DNA of 64,000 nt from Candidatus Enterocloster excrementipullorum (GTDB lineage Bacteria; Bacillota; Clostridia; Lachnospirales; Lachnospiraceae), in the NCBI GenBank assembly GCA_019119575.1, contig DWWT01000059.1, forward strand, positions 1 through 64,000, given 5' to 3'. Below the pieces are notes generated by a model. The model was not told where the DNA came from, searched no databases, and was given only the letters and a program-made list of their open reading frames with translations. The position numbers and the translations under genes were made by a program. Of this stretch, positions 20,170 through 28,954 are shown in pieces (position 1 is the stretch's first letter; each line of letters opens with the position of its first letter).

Positions 20170-21396
20170 ATGAATATGACATACACAGCCGGGAGCCGGA
20201 TGCGCAGCAGGGTATTCTTTTATGCAGGAACAGGAATTTTAGCGGTAAAAGTATTGCTTATGTATTCCGCTATTTTCCAGATACCGGAAACGCTTGACAA
20301 TATTTTGGTTATACTGGGAGTGACCTGCCTTCTGACAAAAATTATATTCCAGCAATATACATGGAAGGCTTTTCTGCGGTGCGCAGTGCTTGGAGGTTTT
20401 ACCTGTATCTGCACTGTCCGTTCCCGGGATTACGCATTGTTATTTACCATGCTGGTAATCTGTGCGTTTCAAGATATTTCTATAGACGCTTTTGTCAGGA
20501 TGCTTTACAGAATCCAGATAGGGTATCTGTGGATTCATGGACTGCTCTATGCCATTCGTCTTTTCCTGCGGCCAGAGCTTTTGTCATTTAACTGGAGAGA
20601 TGATTTCATCCGACATGCGGTGGGAATGAGCCATGCGAACATATTTTCTATGATAGTAACTTGGATGATTTTAGAGTGGCTCTATCTAAATTATGAAAAA
20701 ATAGGATTTCGCGCATTAGTCGGAATGCAGATTTTGGGAATCGCGGTATATGCTCTTGCCTTTTCAAGAACCAGTCTGGTGGTACTGACAATGACCCTGG
20801 TTCTTGCAGGGCTATCGAAATGGAAGGAGAAATTGGGAAGACTGTTTCTCACCGTAAGCCGCTGGATTTATCCAATACTGACGGCCTTGAGTCTTTTTAT
20901 CATGCGTTTTTATTTTGATATTCCTGGAATAGCGGGGCAGGCTGTGCGGGTATTTAACCGCGCATCCAGCGGACGGCTGAATATGTGGGGTACTGCGTAT
21001 CAGTTATACGGAGCCTCGCTCTGGGGACAGACCATTGTTGGAAACGGGAAGGTGGCTTGGAATGAGGTTTATCGTGTAACGCAGATTATTGTGGATAATA
21101 CGTATGTTTATTTTGCCATTAAATGCGGAGGAATTTTTCTTATAGTTTTTGGAATCGTTTATTTCCAATTGAGAAAAGGAGAAAAAATAAAGCAGGCGCT
21201 AATGGTCATTGCTTTTTCTGTATTTAATAGTATGGAATCTTTTGGCGGAAGTATATTTTTATGTTTTCCACTCTGTTTTATTGGATATGGCTTATATGAG
21301 AATCTGGGAAGGAAGAGAGAAGATGAAAAAGAAGGAACGAAAGAGGGAGCAGGCGCCCCGGCTGATTACGGATCAGGAGATAAGCTTTACGGTTAG
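20170..21396 (+). CDS. O-antigen ligase/polymerase-like protein (Wzy)
   Basis: A 408-residue polytopic protein with about ten hydrophobic segments and a larger extracytoplasmic loop near residues 255-310, the usual outline of Wzy polymerases, whose sequences are poorly conserved. It contains NRASSGRLNMWGTAYQLY and IVDNTYVYFAIKCGG, a pattern often seen in Firmicutes capsule polymerases. It would join repeat units on the outer face. The 3' end overlaps the kinase gene by 74 bases. Confidence 0.8.
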   Translation: MNMTYTAGSRMRSRVFFYAGTGILAVKVLLMYSAIFQIPETLDNILVILGVTCLLTKIIFQQYTWKAFLRCAVLGGFTCICTVRSRDYALLFTMLVICAFQDISIDAFVRMLYRIQIGYLWIHGLLYAIRLFLRPELLSFNWRDDFIRHAVGMSHANIFSMIVTWMILEWLYLNYEKIGFRALVGMQILGIAVYALAFSRTSLVVLTMTLVLAGLSKWKEKLGRLFLTVSRWIYPILTALSLFIMRFYFDIPGIAGQAVRVFNRASSGRLNMWGTAYQLYGASLWGQTIVGNGKVAWNEVYRVTQIIVDNTYVYFAIKCGGIFLIVFGIVYFQLRKGEKIKQALMVIAFSVFNSMESFGGSIFLCFPLCFIGYGLYENLGRKREDEKEGTKEGAGAPADYGSGDKLYG

Positions 21397-22024
21397 CGAG
21401 GCGTATAAAACATTACGCACCAATTTAAAATTTGCATTGAAGGGAAATACGGGCAGATGTGTAGTGGTTACCAGCTCCTTGCCGGAAGAAGGCAAATCCA
21501 GTGTCTGCGCGAACTTGGGGCTGTCGCTGGCGGACTTGGATGCGAGGGTTTTAATCATTGACGGGGATTTGCGAAAACCTGTACAGCATAAACTATTCGG
21601 CCTTGAAAATCAATATGGACTGAGCAATCTAATTGCGGATTTTACGGACTTTAGAGAAAGCTGCAAGGAAAGCGTTTATAAAAATCTTTCGATTATTACT
21701 TCGGGGCCAATTCCTCCTAATCCTTCAGAGCTGTTGGGAAGTGTTCGGCTGCGGGAAATTTTGGAGAGAGTTTCAGAGGAGTATGATTATATTCTCATCG
21801 ATACGCCGCCGTTAAATATTGTGACAGATGCTCTTGTTATTCCGACAGATTTAGCAGATATGATTCTAGTCTGCCGGGTGGGCAAAACAACCTACGACCA
21901 GTATGAAAAAGCGCTGTCAAGCATACGCCTCTCGGGAATGGGGCTTTTGGGGACCGTGATGAACCAGGTAGAAACCGGAACGGGAAGCTACGGAAGATAC
22001 TATAAGAAATATGAGTACAGGTAG
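21323..22024 (+). CDS. Bacterial tyrosine kinase of the CpsD/CapB type
   Basis: A cytoplasmic BY-kinase of 233 aa that partners with a Wzz-like activator to control polymer synthesis. It shows SEAYKTLRTNLKF, Walker A (SSLPEEGKSS, about 51-60), Walker A' (VLIIDGDLRKP) and Walker B (YILIDTPP). The C-terminus has a tyrosine cluster (GSYGRYYKKYEY), the site of autophosphorylation in this family. ATG 21323 follows GGAAGGAAGAGAG; earlier in-frame starts lie well within the polymerase gene. It overlaps the phosphatase gene by 14 bases. Confidence 0.92.
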   Translation: MKKKERKREQAPRLITDQEISFTVSEAYKTLRTNLKFALKGNTGRCVVVTSSLPEEGKSSVCANLGLSLADLDARVLIIDGDLRKPVQHKLFGLENQYGLSNLIADFTDFRESCKESVYKNLSIITSGPIPPNPSELLGSVRLREILERVSEEYDYILIDTPPLNIVTDALVIPTDLADMILVCRVGKTTYDQYEKALSSIRLSGMGLLGTVMNQVETGTGSYGRYYKKYEYR

Positions 22025-22682
22025 TTACAGAATTGACTATCACAGCCATATCCTTCCTGAAATGGATGACGGCCCCAAAGACCGGGAAACAGCAGTGGAA
22101 ATGCTGCATTTGCTGCGGGAACAGGGAATTTTAACTGTTTATGCAACGCCTCATTATTACAGACATCAGGAGACAGTGGAAGATTTTTTAGAGAGAAGAG
22201 GAAGGGCTGCGGGAATGCTTGAAAAAGAAGCGGAAGTATTAGGCTTGAAGCTGCTTTTGGGAGCAGAAATTCACATCGAGCAGCAGATATCCGAGTTGGC
22301 AAAAATTGACGCCTTGGTTTATGAAAATACCCGTTCGGTTCTTCTGGAATTTCCTTGGAGAGGGTTCGAAAATTGGATGTTGGAAGAGGCAGAGGCCATT
22401 TGCTGGCGCTATAAGCTGATTCCTGTATTTGCTCACCTGGAACGATATTTAAATCTGTTTTCAAAGGAAGAAATCCAAAGGATTTTAGATGTGCCGGCCG
22501 GTGTGATTCAGATAAATACGGAAAGCTTGAAAAAATGGAAGGTCAGGCGCTGGGCCCGGAGGCTCCTGAATGAGGGGTATCCGATTATATTTGGTTCGGA
22601 TTGTCACAATCTGGGGGATAGGAGACCAAAGAAACCGCCTTTTTACACAAAAAAGCTTTTAAAGGAAGCGGAGACATTTTAG
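22011..22682 (+). CDS. Protein-tyrosine phosphatase of the CpsB/CapC type (PHP family)
   Basis: A manganese-dependent phosphatase (223 aa) that reverses autophosphorylation of the upstream kinase. It begins with the metal-binding motif DYHSHILPEMDDG, followed by YATPHYYRHQE, GAEIHIE, FAHLERY and a final FGSDCHNLGDRRP; these together provide the PHP-domain metal ligands. It overlaps the kinase gene, so the two are translationally coupled. Confidence 0.92.
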   Translation: MSTGSYRIDYHSHILPEMDDGPKDRETAVEMLHLLREQGILTVYATPHYYRHQETVEDFLERRGRAAGMLEKEAEVLGLKLLLGAEIHIEQQISELAKIDALVYENTRSVLLEFPWRGFENWMLEEAEAICWRYKLIPVFAHLERYLNLFSKEEIQRILDVPAGVIQINTESLKKWKVRRWARRLLNEGYPIIFGSDCHNLGDRRPKKPPFYTKKLLKEAETF

Positions 22683-22698
22683 AAAAGGGGATTTACAT

Positions 22699-23571
22699 AT
22701 GAAGAAAATTTGGGCTGCAGTGATTTGTGCAATACTTTTTGTCGGAATTGAGGTATTTGCGTATGGAGCGGGGAGGAGAGAAAAAAGCGTGGCGGTTCTG
22801 CAGAGCCAGGTACGCACGCAGAATATTCTGGCAGAAACCGGAGAATCCACATCCGAGGAGGAAACAGATCATGCGGAGGAGGAAACTGTATATCAGGAGT
22901 CAGAGCCAGAGGCTACAGCTTCTTCAGCAGCCCGTTCTCTGCCGATGGGGATTCTCTGCATCGGAGATGAATTTTTGACACGTCAGGACGCAGCAGAACA
23001 TTCCTATACGGTTGTGCTGCAGGCATATTTGGAAGCGGCGGGCTGGCAGCTCCCGGTAGTAAATGAGGGCATTGGTCAGAGCGGCTCTCTATCCATCATG
23101 AAGTATGCAGGAGTTCCTGATGAGATTGTGCATCAGTATGCAGCCTCCCATCCGATTGTTATAGCAACATCCAGCGGCAGTATGGCCCAGGAATCATTTG
23201 AAACAGCAATTTCAGAGTTTCCAGATGGTATTTTGGATGTTTCGCAGTATAAGGAATATCTGCCGGTTCTTTTTATGGGATACTATGGAGGATGGAATAA
23301 AAGTCCGGAGGAATTGGCAGACCAGCAAAAAGAGGTATTGCAGGCATTGGACAGCAATTATGGGGATTTATGCGTGGTGATAGGGCTTGCTACAGGAGAT
23401 ACCGGACAAATGCGGGAGGAATATGAACGTGTGATGGAGGATACCTGGGGAGAACGTTACATAAGTGTGGCCCGAGAAGTGGAAAATCCCGCAGCCTCTA
23501 ACAGCGGACAGGCAGAGATTGGAACATTGGCCGGCGGAAAAATTGTCAGCCTTCTGGAGGCGCTGGAATGA
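22699..23571 (+). CDS. Exported protein with an SGNH-like fold lacking the catalytic serine
   Basis: The 290-residue protein has an N-terminal membrane segment (1-22), an acidic Glu/Ser-rich linker (about 45-80) and a globular domain that begins MGILCIGDEFLTR. In SGNH/GDSL hydrolases this block is GDSxT; here Asp is kept but the Ser position is Glu. Later pieces (VVNEGIGQSGS, VVIGLATGD) resemble blocks II and III only loosely. It overlaps the LCP gene by 4 bases. It may be a non-catalytic glycan-binding or scaffold protein of the surface polymer; the fold assignment is tentative. Confidence 0.5.
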   Translation: MKKIWAAVICAILFVGIEVFAYGAGRREKSVAVLQSQVRTQNILAETGESTSEEETDHAEEETVYQESEPEATASSAARSLPMGILCIGDEFLTRQDAAEHSYTVVLQAYLEAAGWQLPVVNEGIGQSGSLSIMKYAGVPDEIVHQYAASHPIVIATSSGSMAQESFETAISEFPDGILDVSQYKEYLPVLFMGYYGGWNKSPEELADQQKEVLQALDSNYGDLCVVIGLATGDTGQMREEYERVMEDTWGERYISVAREVENPAASNSGQAEIGTLAGGKIVSLLEALE

Positions 23572-24647
23572 AAAAGAAAAGCACCCGATTTCTAAGGGTA
23601 ATACAGGGGATTCTAATTTTTTTCGGTATACTGCTGCTTGCTGGAGCAAGTACATTTGGGATTTTGTGGTGGAAAGGCAGAGAAAATCTTCTGAAGGGCA
23701 GACCGATTATCCAGGAAATGGAGAGAACTGTTAAGGGAGAAAGTAATCGGACTGGCAAAAAATCAGAAGAGTTTCTTGATGAGGGGGAGATATCTTATTT
23801 TGGGAAAAAATACCGCTATAAGAATGATTTAATCAATATTCTCTGTATGGGAGTGGATCGTACTCGATTGAGGGAGGACGAGGCGGTTTATGGGGAAGGA
23901 GGACAGGCGGATGCAATTATTCTTCTATCGCTAAATGCAAAAAACGGAGCGATCACACTTTTACATATTTCCAGAGAAACTATTGCGGAGATTGAATTAT
24001 ATACGGAGACAGGGAGATATGCAGGGATGGAACCCAAGCAGCTTTGTCTGGCATATTCTTATGGAGATGGGCGGGAGAAAAGCTGTGAAAATATCGGAAG
24101 AGCTGTTTCAAGGCTGCTCTATGGCACTCCTATTCAGGCATATCTGGCGGTTGACATGTCGGTAATCCGGACATTAAACGATGCGATAGGCGGCGTGGAG
24201 GTTGTGCTGGCTGAGGATTCCAGCAAGTTTCTTGCGAATGGGACACCGGGGGACACGTATCTGCTTATGGGTGACGAAGCCTATGATTATGTACATTACC
24301 GGGATTATAAGGGAGAAGATGCTCCGATAGATTCCAATGCACAGAGAATGGTTAGGCAGAAGCAGTATTTGGAGGGTTTTATCCAAAAGGCTTTGGAGCA
24401 GAGTCGGCGGGATTTGTCCCTTCCGCTGCGGCTTTTTGGAAAGATAACGGCGGATATGGTAACAAGTTTGACTCCATCAGATATTTCCTATTTGGCTTCA
24501 CTAGCTGTAAAAAGAGAAAATGAGGTGATTCGTATGGAGTCCGTACCGGGGAAAACCATATTGGGAGATGATGGATATGCTCGGTACTTGGTAGATGATG
24601 AAAAATTGTTTGCGTTGATTTTGGGACTTTTTTATGAGGCAGAGTGA
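23568..24647 (+). CDS. LytR-CpsA-Psr (LCP) family glycopolymer transferase
   Basis: LCP enzymes attach undecaprenyl-linked glycopolymers to peptidoglycan outside the membrane. The protein (359 aa) has an N-terminal membrane segment (about 10-30) and the catalytic core INILCMGVDRTR, QADAIILLSLN, TLLHISRET (Arg position kept), GGVEVVL and NAQRMVRQKQYL (both conserved Arg). It overlaps its neighbours by 4 and 0-4 bases. Its presence implies that at least part of the polymer is covalently wall-linked. Confidence 0.88.
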   Translation: MKKKSTRFLRVIQGILIFFGILLLAGASTFGILWWKGRENLLKGRPIIQEMERTVKGESNRTGKKSEEFLDEGEISYFGKKYRYKNDLINILCMGVDRTRLREDEAVYGEGGQADAIILLSLNAKNGAITLLHISRETIAEIELYTETGRYAGMEPKQLCLAYSYGDGREKSCENIGRAVSRLLYGTPIQAYLAVDMSVIRTLNDAIGGVEVVLAEDSSKFLANGTPGDTYLLMGDEAYDYVHYRDYKGEDAPIDSNAQRMVRQKQYLEGFIQKALEQSRRDLSLPLRLFGKITADMVTSLTPSDISYLASLAVKRENEVIRMESVPGKTILGDDGYARYLVDDEKLFALILGLFYEAE

Positions 24648-24655
24648 GGGCAGAT

Positions 24656-25477
24656 ATGAGAAAAGGCGTGTTTTACCGGCTGGCAGCAGCTATTCTTCTT
24701 ATTTTAGGCATAATCTGCGCAGTTTGGGCCGGCAGTCGGCTCTATGAGCAGGCAGAGGAGGCAAAGAGAATGGATGATCTGCGCAAGGAAGCCGGAAGAA
24801 GGGATGTTGCATTCGGTATAACAAGCGCAGATTATCCGGCTTCCAGCGAGCTGGAGCATTGGGAAGAAGAGATAGTCCCCATTGACTTTTCTGCTCTTAG
24901 AAAGGTAAATCCTGATATTTACGCCTGGATTACAATACCAGGAACCCAGATTGACTATCCGATTCTTCAAAAGGAGACCGGGCCGCAGGACTATTATCTT
25001 TACCATGATGTGGACGGAGAGTTATCCGCAGGAGGTAGTATTTACACGGAAAATTTGAATAAAAAGGACTTTTCTGATCCCAATACGGTTATTTACGGAC
25101 ACAATATGAAAGATGGGACAATGTTCCGTGAGCTGCATCGATTTCGAGAAAAGGACTTTTTTGACCGGACAGCAGAAATATATATCTATACACCGGGACA
25201 TCGATTGACGTATCAGGTGTTTTCCGCTTATGAATCGGATGACAGACATATTTTGAAGACCTTCGATTTTTCAGACAGGGAAGAATTTGTTTTGTATCTC
25301 GAAGAGGCCCTTCATCCACGATCGCTGAATGTAATGAAACGGGACGGAGTTACGGTGACTGTGGAGGATAAAATTATTACCTTGAGTACATGTATTGGAA
25401 AAGACTATGCCCGATATCTGGTGCAAGCAGTTCTAAAAGAAGATCTTTCTTCAGAGATGTCTCTGAATGATAGATAA
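24656..25477 (+). CDS. srtB: Class B sortase
   Basis: A membrane-anchored transpeptidase that cleaves a sorting signal and links proteins to the cell wall. It is 273 aa from ATG 24656, with GTG 24644 as alternative. It has an N-terminal membrane segment (about 6-28) and catalytic His149 (YGHNMKDG), Cys246 (LSTC) and Arg253 (YARYLVQ). The length and the helical stretch between His and Cys fit class B. The next gene carries an SPKTG motif, the type of signal recognised by Clostridioides difficile SrtB, so the two are probably enzyme and substrate. Confidence 0.9.
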   Translation: MRKGVFYRLAAAILLILGIICAVWAGSRLYEQAEEAKRMDDLRKEAGRRDVAFGITSADYPASSELEHWEEEIVPIDFSALRKVNPDIYAWITIPGTQIDYPILQKETGPQDYYLYHDVDGELSAGGSIYTENLNKKDFSDPNTVIYGHNMKDGTMFRELHRFREKDFFDRTAEIYIYTPGHRLTYQVFSAYESDDRHILKTFDFSDREEFVLYLEEALHPRSLNVMKRDGVTVTVEDKIITLSTCIGKDYARYLVQAVLKEDLSSEMSLNDR

Positions 25478-25505
25478 ATATAAAAAAGAATGGAGGAGAA
25501 TACAC

Positions 25506-25958
25506 ATGAAACGATTAGCAAAAAGCATGGCTGCGGCAGCCTGTATGTCCCTTATTGTGACAATTCAGTCCTTTGCTGCAGTTCCAAGCCCATCGGGATC
25601 CGTCATTTATGACGACGGCGATTCCAGCGTTACTGTGAGTAATGACGGAACAAGCATAACAGCAGATGAAATTTACAACATGGTAGTGATAGTTGGCGAA
25701 GATGGAGTACCGAGGATTCGGGAAGGTGTATCCCCGGAGCTTATGGACATCTTCAATCAGTATTACACACTGGACGGAGATGATATTGTAACAGCAAGAG
25801 CGGGCAGCGAGCTGAATCGGGCCGTGTCGCCGAAAACAGGAGAGGCAGTGAGCCCATTGGCGGGACTCTTCGCCGGCGGTAGTATGCTTGCTGGAGCCAT
25901 GCTGTTTTTTGCAAAAGAGCGAAATCTGCGGAAGGAAGAGGACGGCAGTCGATTCTGA
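25506..25958 (+). CDS. Small sortase-substrate surface protein (SPKTG)
   Basis: A 150-residue protein: signal peptide 1-24 (ending SFA-A), a short beta-rich domain of about 80 residues without recognised homology, then a sorting signal made of SPKTGE at 108-113, a hydrophobic stretch (LAGLFAGGSMLAGAMLFF) and a charged tail (KERNLRKEE). ATG 25506 follows GGAGGAGA; an earlier in-frame ATG overlaps the sortase gene and would lack this site. It is encoded just after the sortase. It could be a glycan-linked or locus-specific surface protein. Confidence 0.72.
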   Translation: MKRLAKSMAAAACMSLIVTIQSFAAVPSPSGSVIYDDGDSSVTVSNDGTSITADEIYNMVVIVGEDGVPRIREGVSPELMDIFNQYYTLDGDDIVTARAGSELNRAVSPKTGEAVSPLAGLFAGGSMLAGAMLFFAKERNLRKEEDGSRF

Positions 25959-25971
25959 CAAACGGCAAAAG

Positions 25972-26003
25972 GCCCATTGCAGGAAAAAATAACTGCAATG
26001 GGC
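25972..26003 (+). terminator. Intercistronic hairpin, possible weak terminator or processing site
   Basis: Perfect 11-bp stem GCCCATTGCAG/CTGCAATGGGC with a 10-base A-rich loop, without a T run on the 3' side. It divides the first, longer part of the locus from the A+T-richer glycosyltransferase block. Confidence 0.5.
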
Positions 26004-26043
26004 ATTTACCTGCATACAAGAGATGTTTATCAGAGGAATTAAG

Positions 26044-26514
26044 ATGGAAGGGAAAAAAATAAAGATATGTTTTGCAGCATCATCCGGCGGACACTTTGAA
26101 CAATTGTTAATGCTCAAACCTTTAATGGAAAAATACGAGAGCTTTGTTATTACGGAAGAAACAACATATAAAGTACAAATCAACAATGAGAAAACGTATT
26201 ATCTTAAACAAGTAAACAGAAAGGAAAAAAGCTTTTTGCCCCGTATGGTCGTTAATTCTTTGGAATCCTTCCGGATTTTTTTAAAAGAACAGCCGGATGC
26301 CGTCATCTGTACCGGAGTATTGGCAGTTCTTCCTGTTTGCCTAATAGCAAAAATTGCAGGCAAGAAATTGATATATATTGAATCATTTGCAAAAGTTACA
26401 TCGCCAACGCTGTCAGGAAAGCTGTTGTACAGATTTGCCGACCAATTTTATGTGCAGTGGGAGCAAATGCTGCAGATATATCCGAGAGCTATTTTTTTAG
26501 GCGGTATATATTAG
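26044..26514 (+). CDS. Alg14-like subunit of a glycosyltransferase (EpsE/PssD type)
   Basis: A 156-residue membrane-associated partner that recruits and supplies the acceptor domain for an Alg13-like catalytic subunit. The N-terminus ICFAASSGGHFEQLLML matches the Alg14/PssD pattern, with ICTGVLAVLPVCLIAKIAGKK and IESFAKVTSPT following. ATG 26044 lies 7 bases after AGAGG. It is followed 8 bases later by its catalytic partner. Confidence 0.87.
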   Translation: MEGKKIKICFAASSGGHFEQLLMLKPLMEKYESFVITEETTYKVQINNEKTYYLKQVNRKEKSFLPRMVVNSLESFRIFLKEQPDAVICTGVLAVLPVCLIAKIAGKKLIYIESFAKVTSPTLSGKLLYRFADQFYVQWEQMLQIYPRAIFLGGIY

Positions 26515-26522
26515 GGGTATAG

Positions 26523-27026
26523 ATGATTTTTATTACATTAGGATCTCAGAAGTTTCAATTTAATCGCTTGCTTATTGCCGTAGATGATTTAATCGAAAAA
26601 GGAGTTATAACAGATAGCGAGGTCTTTGCTCAAATTGGCTGCAGCGATTATCAGCCAAAGCATTATACATATGCAAGATTCCTTGACAGAGAACAATTTG
26701 CTGACTGCGAGGCAAAGGCAGATGTCGTGATAACACATGGCGGGACAGGGGCAATCATGGGTGCCGTAAAAAGAGGCAAGAAGGTCATTGCAGTTCCAAG
26801 ACTTGCGAAATACGGAGAACATGTAGATGACCATCAGCGTCAGCTGATCGCTCAGTTTAAGAATCTGAACCTAATATGCGGTTTGGATGACTGTGGTGAA
26901 CTGGAAAATGCAATAAGATATATACAAAAACATCAATTCGCGTCATATGAGAGTAATACCAGGAGAATACTTGAGAGTATAGAACACTACATTTGCGGGG
27001 GCAAGGAAGGAGAAAAAAATGAATAA
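26523..27026 (+). CDS. Alg13-like catalytic subunit of a glycosyltransferase (PssE type)
   Basis: The 167-residue GT28 C-terminal-like half binds the nucleotide sugar. Motifs are IFITLGSQKFQFNRLL, the donor loop THGGTGAIMGAVKRGKKVIAVPR, and YGEHVDDHQRQLIAQF. Together with the upstream Alg14-like protein it forms a split GT-B enzyme, usually adding the second sugar of a repeat unit. It overlaps the next gene by 8 bases. Confidence 0.88.
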   Translation: MIFITLGSQKFQFNRLLIAVDDLIEKGVITDSEVFAQIGCSDYQPKHYTYARFLDREQFADCEAKADVVITHGGTGAIMGAVKRGKKVIAVPRLAKYGEHVDDHQRQLIAQFKNLNLICGLDDCGELENAIRYIQKHQFASYESNTRRILESIEHYICGGKEGEKNE

Positions 27027-27912
27027 TTTAAAAAAAAATATTTTGCTTGCTCCATTTAATTTATTATATAAAATTTCACCGGAGTTGGAACTGAAATTAT
27101 TGTTTAGGATTAAACAAGGATATAGGCTCAATTTAAGCGCTCCCAGAACGTATAACGAAAAGCTGCAGTGGATAAAGCTATATGACCATAATCCATTAAT
27201 TCCTAAATGCTGTGATAAATATATGGTTCGGCAATATGTTGAAGATCAGGGCTGTAAGGAGATATTAAATCATCTGTTGTGGCATGGATTTGAACCTGCG
27301 AATATCCCATTTGATGAGCTTCCGGAAAAGTATGTCATTAAAGTAACACATGGCTCAACCTTCAATATTATACAGGATGGAACACTACAAATCTCGAGAA
27401 AAGAAGTCATTGATAAATGCCGAAGGTGGTTAAAAGCAAAATATTTGCCTTGCTATGGTGAGTGGTTTTATGGAATTGAAAAGCCCAGAATAATTATAGA
27501 GAACTTTATTGAGAGCCAGGATGATGAGCAGTTAAGAGATTATAAGGTATTCTGTTTTAACGGGAGAGCGCGAATGATTCGTGTGGATACGGAGCGGTTT
27601 ACGAATCATAAAATGGATTTTTTTGATACGAATTGGAATCGAATCCAGGGGGCCAGAGTGGGATACCCTGTTTCAGGAAGAGTTTTTCCAAAACCAGCGG
27701 TTTTAAATGAACTCCTAAGCTATGCCGAAGTCCTCTCAAAGCCTTTTTATCATGCCAGAGTGGATTTTTATATTGTGGGTGAACGCATTTATTTTGGGGA
27801 GCTAACATTTACCAATGGAGCCGGGTTTGGCAGATTCTCAACATACGATTTTGATTTAATGATAGGAGATTGGCTGCGTTTAGATAAACAGCAGGAGACT
27901 ACTGACCTATGA
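27019..27912 (+). CDS. TupA-like ATP-grasp protein
   Basis: The 297-residue protein has the pattern of the TupA-like ATP-grasp family found in capsule and teichuronopeptide loci: LSAPRTYNEKLQWIKLYD near 38, KYMVRQYVEDQG, YVIKVTHGS, then IIENFIESQDDEQLRDYKVFCFNGRARMI and the metal/ATP-binding YFGELTFTNGAGFGRF. These enzymes are thought to form amide or peptide-like bonds, so it might add an amino acid to a uronic acid residue made by the UDP-glucose dehydrogenase. That substrate is inferred. Confidence 0.8.
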   Translation: MNNLKKNILLAPFNLLYKISPELELKLLFRIKQGYRLNLSAPRTYNEKLQWIKLYDHNPLIPKCCDKYMVRQYVEDQGCKEILNHLLWHGFEPANIPFDELPEKYVIKVTHGSTFNIIQDGTLQISRKEVIDKCRRWLKAKYLPCYGEWFYGIEKPRIIIENFIESQDDEQLRDYKVFCFNGRARMIRVDTERFTNHKMDFFDTNWNRIQGARVGYPVSGRVFPKPAVLNELLSYAEVLSKPFYHARVDFYIVGERIYFGELTFTNGAGFGRFSTYDFDLMIGDWLRLDKQQETTDL

Positions 27913-28952
27913 AAGATGTGATAATTGTTGGCTGGCTCAACAAAGGAAAGCCCGCTGACTGCGGGGAAACAATGAAAAATCAGCTGATTGTCGGCAAATT
28001 GGAAGAGATGAATATCAAATGCAGACAAGTGGATTTTAAAGGCTGGAGGCGTCATCCATGGGTTTTTATAGAGTTTGCATGGAATCTGGTTATGCACAGA
28101 AAGAGTACCTTAATTTTATCTACTTCCGCTCAAAATGTCTACTTTCTTATGAAGGCAATGAAGAAAATCAGATGGAAACAGAACACAGTGCATTGGGTTA
28201 TCGGCGGCAGTCTGGGGCAAAAAATCCGTCAGGGGACATACGATGCAAATGTCATAAATTATATGCGCCATACGCTTGTTGAAAGCAGTTATATGGCGGA
28301 ACAGTTGAAGGAGTGTAATGTTGACGGTGTGCTGTATGTTCCCAATTTTAAGCCGATTCGATATTATCCCACACTGCCGGTAAGATTTCCGGCAGGTAAA
28401 ATGATAAGATTTGTATTTATGAGCCGTATTATGCCTGAAAAAGGATGTGATTATATTCTTGAGGCAGTTTGTCTGCTCAATGAAAAGGGCTACAGCAGTA
28501 TGTTTTCTGTTGATTTTTATGGGAAAATCGCAGAGAATTATAAAGCTGTATTTAGTAGAAAAACAGATAGATTGTCCAATGTAAATTACAAGGGATTTCT
28601 AAATTTAATGGAAAATAAGGGCTATGATACATTAGCTTCCTATGACCTGATGCTATTTCCAACGTATTGGAAAGGAGAAGGGTTTGCAGGCATTTTTGTA
28701 GATGCATTTATTTCCGGACTTCCCATTATTGCAACGGACTGGGCGCATAATAAGGCTTTTTTGCGGGAAAAAGAAACAGCACTATTTATACCGGTACATA
28801 ATGTGTGCGCATTGGCTGATACGATGCAGGCCTGTATGGATGGAAGATATAATATCCAGGAAATGAGGAGCCTTTGTCAGAAAGAGGCTGAAAAATACAA
28901 TATAGATCATGTGATAACAGAAGATCTGATGAAGGAAATAGGGGTGCTGTGA
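27909..28952 (+). CDS. Glycosyltransferase, GT4-like (second)
   Basis: A GT-B enzyme of 347 aa with the C-terminal donor domain MIRFVFMSRIMPEKGCDYILEAV and the family loop FPTYWKGEGFAGIFVDAFISGLPIIATDW (E-x7-like donor site). It overlaps both neighbours by 4 bases. The coding sequence is markedly A+T-richer than the flanking housekeeping genes, like genes 26044-30061 in general. Confidence 0.87.
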   Translation: MKDVIIVGWLNKGKPADCGETMKNQLIVGKLEEMNIKCRQVDFKGWRRHPWVFIEFAWNLVMHRKSTLILSTSAQNVYFLMKAMKKIRWKQNTVHWVIGGSLGQKIRQGTYDANVINYMRHTLVESSYMAEQLKECNVDGVLYVPNFKPIRYYPTLPVRFPAGKMIRFVFMSRIMPEKGCDYILEAVCLLNEKGYSSMFSVDFYGKIAENYKAVFSRKTDRLSNVNYKGFLNLMENKGYDTLASYDLMLFPTYWKGEGFAGIFVDAFISGLPIIATDWAHNKAFLREKETALFIPVHNVCALADTMQACMDGRYNIQEMRSLCQKEAEKYNIDHVITEDLMKEIGVL

Positions 28953-28954
28953 TT

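Noticed and set aside
21209-21322. Longer N-terminus of the tyrosine kinase
   Set aside because: The extension is a shifted-frame reading of the polymerase's membrane helices and lacks a good SD, whereas ATG 21323 has one and gives the family N-terminus.
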